This document shows positions 12,391 to 20,400 of a DNA stretch of 23,567 nt, piece by piece. The position numbers and the translations under genes are program-made. This DNA comes from Candidatus Pelagibacter sp. (lineage in GTDB: Bacteria; Pseudomonadota; Alphaproteobacteria; Pelagibacterales; Pelagibacteraceae), in the NCBI GenBank assembly GCA_028227525.1, contig JAOJAE010000014.1, forward strand, positions 1 through 23,567, given 5' to 3'. How positions within the stretch are numbered: the stretch's first letter is position 1; every line of letters starts with the position of its first letter. The notes beneath the pieces are model-generated. The model was not told the origin of the DNA. It was given only the letters and a program-made list of their open reading frames with translations, and ran no database searches.

Positions 12391-12747
12391 TTAATTTAAA
12401 GCTGATTGAGCTTTTTGTACAATTGTTTTAAATGCCTCTGGGCTATCGTAAGCAATTTCAGCTAGAATTTTTCTATCAATTGTAATTCCACATTTTCCAA
12501 GACCATTGATAAATTTAGAATAAGTCAAACCTTCAGCTCTAACACCAGCATTAATTCTTTGTATCCATAGAGATTTGAAATCTCTTTTTTTATTTCTTCT
12601 ATCTCTGTAAGCATACTGCATCGCCTTTTCCATAGCTTGCTTTGCAACTCTGATAGTATTTTTTCTTCTGCCCCATTGACCTTTGACAGCTTTTAAAACT
12701 TTTTTATGTTTTGCTTTGCTAGTTACGCCTCTTTTTACTCTTGCCAT
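12391..12747 (-). CDS. rplT: 50S ribosomal protein L20
   Basis: A 118-residue basic protein with the L20 hallmark start [19 protein letters not shown] and core [25 protein letters not shown]20 binds 23S rRNA early in large-subunit assembly. Length is normal. It starts 2 bases after the rpmI stop, and an AAGAGG sits 6 bases before the ATG, the best Shine-Dalgarno match of the window. In many bacteria L20 represses its own operon through the rpmI leader; here there is hardly any space for that structure (see the promoter before rpmI). Confidence 0.98.
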   Translation of the reverse strand: MARVKRGVTSKAKHKKVLKAVKGQWGRRKNTIRVAKQAMEKAMQYAYRDRRNKKRDFKSLWIQRINAGVRAEGLTYSKFINGLGKCGITIDRKILAEIAYDSPEAFKTIVQKAQSALN

Positions 12748-12749
12748 TA

Positions 12750-12956
12750 TTAACCTCTTAAACTGTAAGGCATGTATGATTTAACAATTTTGCCATCTTG
12801 TTTTGACATAGTTGTTGTGCCTCTTAATTTTCTAATTTGAGAATTCGTTCTTTTAATCATACCATGTCTTTTACCAGCCTGGGCTGTCATTACTTTACCC
12901 GTTGCAGATATCTTAAATCTTTTTTTAGCTGAGCTTTTTGTTTTTAATTTTGGCAT
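12750..12956 (-). CDS. rpmI: 50S ribosomal protein L35
   Basis: A 68-residue very basic protein with the L35 pattern [15 protein letters not shown] at the start, [19 protein letters not shown] in the middle and a short C-terminal MPYSLRG. It belongs to the large ribosomal subunit and lies in the conserved infC-rpmI-rplT order. The 53-base gap to infC contains a good promoter candidate. No Shine-Dalgarno sequence is visible ahead of its ATG, which fits a very short leader. Confidence 0.97.
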   Translation of the reverse strand: MPKLKTKSSAKKRFKISATGKVMTAQAGKRHGMIKRTNSQIRKLRGTTTMSKQDGKIVKSYMPYSLRG

Positions 12957-12967
12957 AATTCTGCGGT

Positions 12968-12996
12968 GTTATACAAAGATTGATATAAATTTACAA
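12968..12996 (-). promoter_or_regulatory. Candidate sigma-70 promoter for rpmI-rplT
   Basis: On the minus strand, TTGTAA (12996-12991) and TATAAC (12973-12968) are separated by exactly 17 bases. The expected start near 12961 leaves a leader of only about 5 bases before the rpmI ATG at 12956. This is the best two-part promoter match I found in the window. Confidence 0.5.
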
Positions 12997-13009
12997 CCTA
13001 TATTAAGGC

Positions 13010-13555
13010 CTATAAAGGCTGAATTACCATGATCATTTGCTTACCATCAAACTTAGGGTGCAATTCTACCTTACCAATATCCTTCATGTCTTCTTTGATC
13101 TTATCCATCAATTCTTTTCCTAGGTGAGAGTGCTGTAGTTCACGACCTTTAAATCTAACGGTAAATTTTACTTTATCTCCCTTAGCTATAAATTTTTTTG
13201 CATTTTTAACCTTAAAATCATAATCATGGGTTTCTGTAACAGGTCTCATTTTAATTTCTTTTAGTAAAACAATTTTTTGTTTTTTCTTAGCAATATTTGC
13301 TTTCTTTTGGGCGTCATATTTAAACTTACCCATATCCATAATTTTACAAACAGGTGGGTTTGCGTTGGCAGCTATCTCTATTAAATCTAATCCTTGATTT
13401 TTTGCCATTGAAATTGCCTCATTAGTATTCATCACACCAAGGTTTTCACCATCACTTGCTATAACCTGTACATCAGGAGACGAGATTCTATTATTAGATC
13501 TAGGACCTCTGTCTTTTGTTCTTCTTTGAAAGTAATTTTGTTTAAAATCTGCCAC
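13010..13555 (-). CDS. infC: Translation initiation factor IF-3 (GTG start)
   Basis: A 181-residue IF-3. The N-terminal domain contains the RISSPDVQVI and ANPPVCKIMDMGKFKYD blocks (23-82). A Lys-rich linker (83-95) leads to the C-terminal domain with KEIKMRPVTETHDYDFKVKNAKKF and VRFKGRELQH. IF-3 binds the 30S subunit, blocks premature 50S joining and checks the start codon and initiator tRNA. The reading frame begins with GTG at 13555-13553, directly after the in-frame thrS stop, so no upstream start is possible and the next Met (43) is far too late. E. coli infC uses AUU for self-regulation; that codon is not used here. No Shine-Dalgarno sequence is visible, so initiation probably depends on ribosomes finishing thrS. 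Confidence 0.96.
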   Translation of the reverse strand: MADFKQNYFQRRTKDRGPRSNNRISSPDVQVIASDGENLGVMNTNEAISMAKNQGLDLIEIAANANPPVCKIMDMGKFKYDAQKKANIAKKKQKIVLLKEIKMRPVTETHDYDFKVKNAKKFIAKGDKVKFTVRFKGRELQHSHLGKELMDKIKEDMKDIGKVELHPKFDGKQMIMVIQPL

Positions 13556-15472
13556 TTAGTTTGAGGATGCTTTGTTTAAAGCAGAGAAAGTTTTTAAGAA
13601 TAAATTTAAATCCATATTTTCTTGTTTGTTCGAGTCCAATCTTCTAATCGTTACAGAGTTAGAGTCAACTTCTTTTTTACCACAAATTAATAAAAGAGGT
13701 ATTTTTGCTAATGAATGATCTCTTATTTTGTAATTTAAATTATGTTTTTTTAAATCAACGTTTGAACTTATGCCTGCTTGTTTAATTTTTTTTGACACTT
13801 CAATGGCATAATCATCAAATTCTTCTGATATTGGTATTACAACTGTTTGTAATGGAGAGATCCAAAAAGGAAATTTTCCAGCATAGTTTTCAATAAGAAT
13901 TCCTATAAATCTTTCTAAAGATCCAAATAAAGCTCGATGAAGCATAACAGGTACTTTTTTAGTTCCATCTTTATCAACATAAGAAGCATCCAATCTTCCT
14001 GGTAAGTTTAAATCAACTTGTAAAGTTCCACACTGCCAATCTCTACCAATTGCATCTCTTAATACAAACTCGATTTTTGGGCCATAAAATGCACCCTCTC
14101 CTTTATTAATAGTATATTCTAACTTGGATGCTTTAACCGCTTCAAGTAAAGAAGCTTCAGCTTTATCCCAAACTTCATCTTCCCCAACTCTTACATCTGG
14201 TCTGTCAGCATATTTAAGAATTACATTTTCAAAACCTAAATCTTTATAAATATCCAAAATCAAATTAGTAACCTCTAAACATTCACTTGTAATTTGATCT
14301 TCGGAACAGAATATATGAGCGTCATCCTGTGTAAATGCTCTCACCCTTAATAGACCATGCAAAGCTCCTGATGGTTCATAACGATGTACTTTTCCAAATT
14401 CTGTAATTCGTAAAGGGAGATCTCTATAGCTTTTTAAACCTTGGTTAAATACTTGAATATGTCCAGGACAATTCATGGGTTTAATTGCAAATACTTTTTC
14501 ATCTGGTGTTTCAGATGTGTACATATTTTCTCCATATTTTTCCCAATGACCAGATTTTTCCCACAATTGTCTATCTAATATCTCTGGCGTATTTACTTCT
14601 TTATATCCTGCTGCATCCTGTCTGCCTCTCATATAATTAATTAATTTTTGAAATAAAGCCCATCCTCTTTCATGCCAAAATACAGACCCTGGACTTTCTT
14701 CTCTAAAATGAAATAAATCCATTTCTTTTCCAAGTTTTCGATGATCTCTTTTTTCAGCTTCTTCAATTCTTTTTAAATATTCATCTAAATCTTTTTGGGT
14801 TGCCCAGCTTGTTCCATATATTCTTTGCAACATTTCATTGTTAGAGTCTCCTCTCCAATAGGCTCCTGAAACTTTAGTAAGTTTAAAAAATTTTCCAATT
14901 TTACCTGTTGAAGAAAGATGGGGCCCTCTACATAAGTCATGCCAATCACCATGAAAATAAATAGATACATCCTCATTTTCTGGAATTGCTTCAATCAATT
15001 CTGCTTTATAGGTTTCTCCTTTTTCTTTAAAATGTGAGATAGCTTTATTTCTTTCCCAAACTTCTCTTTTTGTAATTTCATTTCTATCTACAATTTCTTT
15101 CATCTTATTTTCAATTTGTTCCAAATCATCTTCAGTAAAAGGTTCTTTTCTAGCAAAATCATAATAAAAGCCATTTTCAATAACTGGACCAATTGTTACT
15201 TGTGTTCCAGGAAATAATTCTTGAACAGCCATAGCTAAAATATGAGCTGTATCATGTCTTATAGTTTCTAAGCCTTCAGGGTTTTTTGATGTAAAAATTT
15301 TAATTGAACAATCTTTTTCTATTAAAAAATCTAAATCTTTTAGATCGCCATCAATACTTATAACTATTGCTTGTTTAGCAAGTGACTTACTAATTTTTTC
15401 AGCTACATCTAGACCTGTAACTTTGTCTGGAAATGATAAATTATTTCCGTCGGGTAATGTAATTATAGGCAT
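13556..15472 (-). CDS. thrS: Threonine-tRNA ligase
   Basis: A 638-residue class II synthetase of normal bacterial length. The TGS domain spans about 1-61. The editing domain carries the zinc-site-like HxxxH (His73, His77) and C181-x3-H185, which hydrolyse Ser-tRNA-Thr. The catalytic core has the zinc-site Cys335 in KPMNCPGH, motif 2 around GKVHRYEPSGALHGLLRVR (360-378), His386 in QDDAHIF and VMLHRALFGSLERF (motif 3). The anticodon-binding domain begins near ISPLQTVVIP. The gene begins immediately after the glycosyltransferase stop (TAA|ATG, same frame) and ends immediately before infC (TAA|GTG). No T-box or anticodon-mimic leader is possible at such a junction, so regulation would have to act at the glycosyltransferase promoter or on translation. 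Confidence 0.98.
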   Translation of the reverse strand: MPIITLPDGNNLSFPDKVTGLDVAEKISKSLAKQAIVISIDGDLKDLDFLIEKDCSIKIFTSKNPEGLETIRHDTAHILAMAVQELFPGTQVTIGPVIENGFYYDFARKEPFTEDDLEQIENKMKEIVDRNEITKREVWERNKAISHFKEKGETYKAELIEAIPENEDVSIYFHGDWHDLCRGPHLSSTGKIGKFFKLTKVSGAYWRGDSNNEMLQRIYGTSWATQKDLDEYLKRIEEAEKRDHRKLGKEMDLFHFREESPGSVFWHERGWALFQKLINYMRGRQDAAGYKEVNTPEILDRQLWEKSGHWEKYGENMYTSETPDEKVFAIKPMNCPGHIQVFNQGLKSYRDLPLRITEFGKVHRYEPSGALHGLLRVRAFTQDDAHIFCSEDQITSECLEVTNLILDIYKDLGFENVILKYADRPDVRVGEDEVWDKAEASLLEAVKASKLEYTINKGEGAFYGPKIEFVLRDAIGRDWQCGTLQVDLNLPGRLDASYVDKDGTKKVPVMLHRALFGSLERFIGILIENYAGKFPFWISPLQTVVIPISEEFDDYAIEVSKKIKQAGISSNVDLKKHNLNYKIRDHSLAKIPLLLICGKKEVDSNSVTIRRLDSNKQENMDLNLFLKTFSALNKASSN

Positions 15473-16627
15473 TTAATTTAATATTCTTTTATACTCTGAA
15501 TAAGTAGAAAAGCACATTTTTTCAACATTAAATTTTTGAATTATGTTTTTTCTACCTTCTCTACCTATTGAATTTAATGACGCTTCATCCATAGAAAGTA
15601 TTTTTAAAATTTTTTGGCTTAATGATTTCGCATTGTTAGACTCAAATAAAAAACCTGTTTTTTCATCTATTACTGTTTCATTAGAGCCACCAATATTACT
15701 TGCAATTATAGGCTTTTCCATTGATTGAGCTTCAACAGCAACTCTTCCAAAAGCCTCTGGCTCAATTGATGCTGACACCACTATATCTGAAACTTTGTAA
15801 GCTAAAGCCATATCTTTACAATGATCAATAAACTTTACCTGATTAATTAATCTATACTGCTCTGTAAGTCTGATAAGTTTTTTTTTATATAAATCTCTCC
15901 CTTGATCACTTCCAAGTATCACAGCATAAAAAGCTTCATACCCAAGTTCAATATTAACTAAATTAATTGCCTCTATAAAAACTTCTTGCCCTTTCCATCC
16001 TGTTAATCTTCCAGGTAAAAGAATTATTTTTTTATCTTTTTCTATTTCCCATTTTTTTAATAATTTTTTTTCATCACTATCTAACTTGGTAGTTGGATCA
16101 AAATAGTCAACGTTGATACCTCTAAAAATAACTAAAAGTTTTTTTTTAGCATTAAGATATTTAGTATAATTTTCTTTGATGTGAGAAAAAATAAAATTAG
16201 ATCCCGCTATAATTAAATCAGACCTAACCATTACAGAATTATAAAATTTTTTAATTTTACTATTGAAATTATAAGTCCCATGAAAAGTAGTAACAAATTT
16301 TCTACCAGTAATTTTAGATGCTATCAAACAAGACCAAGCTGGCGCTCTACTTCTAGCATGTACAATTGAAATATTATTAATAAGTATGATGAAAATTAAA
16401 GCTAAAAAATTAATAAATATAATTAATGGATTTTTACTATGGACAGGAAGTTTTATTATTTTTACTTTTTTTTTGTCTATAAATTTAAGAAGCTCTCCTC
16501 CACTAGTTACAATATAAGATCCACAATTATTTTCAGGTAAATAATGAGCAATATCATAACAACCTGTCTCTGCTCCTCCGTAACCTAATTTTGGTATGAC
16601 CTGTAAAACTTTTAAATTAGATGACAT
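15473..16627 (-). CDS. GT4-family (GT-B fold) glycosyltransferase
   Basis: A 384-residue retaining glycosyltransferase of the GT4 type. The N-terminal Rossmann domain starts with VLQVIPKLGYGGAE (7-20), an acceptor-side glycine loop, and includes HARSRAPAWS and a catalytic-type His116 in FHGTYNF. The donor-binding domain has LLPGRLTGWKGQE (203-215) and the E-x7-E signature, Glu291 and Glu299, in EAFGRVAVEA. A hydrophobic patch at 69-84 could tether the enzyme to the membrane. Such enzymes typically add sugars to lipopolysaccharide, glycolipids or other envelope glycans from nucleotide-sugar donors; the substrate cannot be predicted. It heads the translation gene block and abuts thrS with no spacer, an unexpected partner for a synthetase. 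A TATAAT 9 bases before its ATG suggests its own promoter. Confidence 0.88.
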   Translation of the reverse strand: MSSNLKVLQVIPKLGYGGAETGCYDIAHYLPENNCGSYIVTSGGELLKFIDKKKVKIIKLPVHSKNPLIIFINFLALIFIILINNISIVHARSRAPAWSCLIASKITGRKFVTTFHGTYNFNSKIKKFYNSVMVRSDLIIAGSNFIFSHIKENYTKYLNAKKKLLVIFRGINVDYFDPTTKLDSDEKKLLKKWEIEKDKKIILLPGRLTGWKGQEVFIEAINLVNIELGYEAFYAVILGSDQGRDLYKKKLIRLTEQYRLINQVKFIDHCKDMALAYKVSDIVVSASIEPEAFGRVAVEAQSMEKPIIASNIGGSNETVIDEKTGFLFESNNAKSLSQKILKILSMDEASLNSIGREGRKNIIQKFNVEKMCFSTYSEYKRILN

Positions 16628-16635
16628 TTGATATG

Positions 16636-16664
16636 ATTATATATTATTAGATTAAACATATAAA
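16636..16664. promoter_or_regulatory. Divergent promoter region, glycosyltransferase / hydrolase
   Basis: The 42-base gap between the two divergent starts has a consensus TATAAT on the minus strand (16641-16636, 9 bases from the glycosyltransferase ATG) and TATAAA on the plus strand (16659-16664, 6 bases from the hydrolase ATG). Both would give leaders of about 0-3 bases. -35 boxes would have to lie in the opposing promoter or inside the opposing gene. Neither gene shows a Shine-Dalgarno sequence, which agrees with leaderless messages. Confidence 0.4.
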
Positions 16665-16669
16665 CGATT

Positions 16670-17413
16670 ATGACTGATTTCAAATATCTCAAAATCTCAA
16701 AAAGTAAGAAAATAAGATTTATTTGTAACATTTATAAAAACGCTCCATTTATTGTTTTTTTGCATGGCTTTATGTCTGATTTAGAAGGAAAAAAACCAAA
16801 TGCTTTTTTAAAATTTGCTAAACAAAATAAACTAAGTTTTTTAGCACTAGAATATACAGGACATGGAAAATCATCAGGAAAATTTACTAATGGCAATATT
16901 ACAAAATGGAGTAATGAAACATCGGTTCTTATTAAAAAATTTGTTAAACAAAATGACTTTATTATTGTTGGCTCAAGTATGGGTGCGTGGTTAGCACTTA
17001 AACAGTTTCAGCAATTTAAAAGTCAAATAAAGGGATTTTTGGGAATTGGATCTGCGCCTGAATTTTTAGAAAATTTGATGTGGAAAAAATTTACAAAAAA
17101 AATGAAATCTGAAACTATTCAAAAAGGAATTCTACAATTAAAACATGGCAACTATGAATATCCAATCACTCTCCAGTTAATAAAAGATGGTAGGAAAAAT
17201 AAGGTTTTAAACAAAAAAATTAAATCTAAAATAAATATCACTATGGTACATGGACAAAAAGATGAGGTTGTGCCCGTTTCTTATTCAAGAAAAGTTTTGA
17301 AAATTTTTCTAAATGCCAAAAAAAAATTAGTAATTGTTAAAGATGGAGACCACAGTTTATCAAGTCAAAAATGGCTTAAAATAATAATAAAAGAACTTAA
17401 ATTGATTATTTAG
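16670..17413 (+). CDS. Alpha/beta hydrolase, ABHD10-like
   Basis: A 247-residue single-domain hydrolase. The oxyanion loop is HGFMSDLEG (32-40), followed by LALEYTGHGKSSG (58-70). The nucleophile elbow is GSSMG with Ser103, the acid is Asp198 in HGQKDEVVP, and the base is His228 in GDHSLS, so the triad is complete. The order and wording of these blocks (HGF.S...G.KA, DY.GHG.SSG.F, W..D, GSS.GGW) resemble animal ABHD10, a mitochondrial thioesterase and acyl-glucuronide esterase, and its bacterial relatives. No signal peptide is apparent, so it is likely cytoplasmic. Natural substrate is unknown; a thioesterase or carboxylesterase is a reasonable guess. It is a lone plus-strand gene between two minus-strand blocks. 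Its stop overlaps the gltB stop by 4 bases. Confidence 0.85.
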   Translation: MTDFKYLKISKSKKIRFICNIYKNAPFIVFLHGFMSDLEGKKPNAFLKFAKQNKLSFLALEYTGHGKSSGKFTNGNITKWSNETSVLIKKFVKQNDFIIVGSSMGAWLALKQFQQFKSQIKGFLGIGSAPEFLENLMWKKFTKKMKSETIQKGILQLKHGNYEYPITLQLIKDGRKNKVLNKKIKSKINITMVHGQKDEVVPVSYSRKVLKIFLNAKKKLVIVKDGDHSLSSQKWLKIIIKELKLII

Positions 17414-20400
17414 CCAACTTCTTTAATAACTGGTTTGTGACTAATTGGATTACTTAATTTATCTAACATTTCTTTCGGACAAACTTGAACAAAATTCTTT
17501 AACTCTTCATCATAATTTTCAATTAACAATTTTGATAAATTAGATCCTGTTTCTTCAAAATGTTCTTTGATTAAACCTTTAAGATATGTTTTCCAGTAAT
17601 CTGTTTCTACATTTTGCCATACAACAGATTCGTTGTTTACTTTTTTTTCAAATTCTGATGATTTATCATAAATAAATGCCATTCCCCCTGTCATACCCGC
17701 TGCAAAATTATCGCCTACATCACCTAAGATTACCACTGTTCCTCCTGTCATATATTCACAACCGTTAGAGTCACATCCTTCAATTACGGTAGTTGCTCCA
17801 GAGTTTCGAACCGCAAATCTTTCTCCCGCTTGTCCAGCTGCAAATAATTTTCCTGATGTAGCACCATATAAAACTGTATTTCCTATAATGGTGTTTTCAT
17901 TTGAAATTAAATTGCTTTCATCAGACAATTTGATTGAGATTGTAGCACCTGATAACCCCTTACCTACATAATCATTAGCATCTCCTTTAAGAACAAGTTT
18001 TAAGCCTTTTGCTGAAAAGGCACCAAATGACTGTCCTGCTGATCCTTTGAAATTTAATACTAAAAAGTTTTCATTAAGTTTTTCATATCCATATCTATTA
18101 TATAGATGATGAGATATTCTTGTTCCAACAGCTCTATTTGTATTTTTAATCTCATATTCTTTTTCTATTTTTTCAGAACTATCTAAAGCTTTCTCAATTT
18201 CTGGCCAAATTTTTTGATCAAGTGTATCTGGTACATGATTTATTTCCTGGTTTTCACAATATCTTTTATTATTACCATTATCTGCCTGTACAAAAAGTGG
18301 GTTCAAATCTAAATCATCAAGATTCGGAGAGGCTTTACTAACCTGCATTAAAAGATCTGTCCTTCCAATAATTTCATTTAATGATTTAAAACCTATTTTT
18401 GCTAAAATTTCTCTTACTTCGGATGCAATAAATGTAAATAAATTTACTACTTTGTCAGGAGTCCCTGTAAATTTTTCTCTAAGTTTTTCATCTTGAGTGC
18501 AAACACCAACTGGACATGTGTTTGAATGACATTGTCTAACCATGATACAACCCATCGCAACTAAAGCGGTTGTTGCTACTCCGTATTCTTCAGCTCCCAT
18601 CATTGCTGCAATAACAACATCTCTTCCTGTTTTAATTCCACCATCGGTTCTTAAAGTAACTTTGTGTCTTAAATTATTTAAAGTTAAAACCTGATTGGCT
18701 TCTGTCAAACCCATTTCCCAAGGAATTCCCACATACTTAACACTAGTTTGTGGTGTTGCACCAGTACCACCATTGTGTCCCGATATTAATATGATGTCTG
18801 CTTTCGCTTTGGCTACTCCAGCTGCAATTGTTCCTACACCTGATGAAGCAACAAGCTTAACTCCAATTCTCGCTTTAGGGTTTATTTGTTTTAAATCATA
18901 AATAAGTTGGGCAAGATCTTCTATAGAATAAATATCGTGATGTGGTGGGGGAGAAATCAATGTAACTCCAGGTGTTGAGTGTCTTAGTTTTGCAATTTCC
19001 TCTGTAACTTTAAAACCTGGTAATTGCCCACCTTCTCCAGGTTTAGCTCCTTGAGCTATTTTAATTTCAATTTCATTACAATTGTTTAGATAATTAACTG
19101 TAACACCAAATCTTGCTGATGCTATTTGTTTTACTCTAGAGTTTGCACTATCTCCATTTTCTAAAACTTTAAACCTGCTCTCATCTTCTCCACCTTCACC
19201 ACTACAAGATGCACCTTTAATTCTATTCATTCCAGTAGCAAGAGTTTCATGAGCCTCTTTTGAAAGAGCTCCATGTGACATGCTTCCACTGCCAAATCTC
19301 TTGAGTATATTTTGTATTGGCTCAACCTCTGAAATTTCTATTGGTCCTTTCAATTTTTTTGATCTAAAATCAATTAAATCTCTCAAATTAATTGGTGGTA
19401 AGTTATATATTCCTTCTGCATATTTCTTGTAAGCTTCATAAGAATTAGATCCTACAGCACTTTGTAATAAATGAATTAACTTACCTTGATATTGGTGTGT
19501 TTCTCCATTTTTACGGTATCTATATATTCCACCTATTGGTAAAATTGTTTCAGAACTATCAAATGCTTCCTTATGAATTGATCTGATTTTTTTTTCTAAT
19601 CCTGTTAATCCAATTCCAGATATTTTTGATACAACGCCTGGAAAATAGTCAGCAACAATTGTTCTGCTTAAACCAACAGTTTCAAAATTACATCCTCCTC
19701 TATAAGAGCTCAAAACAGAAATTCCCATTTTAGACATAATTTTTAATAGACCAGCATTCACTGATTTAATATATCTCTCCACACATTCATCAAAACTAAA
19801 TTTTCCAAAAAGTTTTTTTTCATGTCTTTGATATAAACTATCAAATGCAAGATAAGGATTTACTGTTGTTGCTCCTACACCAATCATGGTCGCAAATGAG
19901 TGTGTATCTAAAGCTTCTCCAGATTGAACGTTTATAGAGACATATCCTCTTAATTTTTTTTCTATCAAAAATGAATTGATTGCACCAACACACAAAAGCA
20001 TAGGAATTGGCAAATTAGTTTCTGATAATTCTTTATCACTTAAAATTAATTGGGTAATACCTTGCCTCACGGCAATTTCTGCATCTTTTTGAATTTTTTT
20101 TAATGACTGAAACAAACTTTGGTCTTTTGAAAAAGTACAATCTATAACTAATGAATTTTTGCCAAAAAAATTAATAAATTTATCAAATTGAGAATTTGAT
20201 AAAATAGGGCTATTTAAAACGTATATATTTTGTTTGGTTAAATTATCAAAATCTAAGATGTTGCCCAAATTTCCAAATCTTGTTTTTAAACTCATAACCT
20301 TATTTTCTCTTAAGGAGTCGATTGGTGGATTTGTTACTTGACTAAAATTTTGTCTGAAAAAATGATATAGAGGTCTATATTTATCAGACAATACTGCAAG

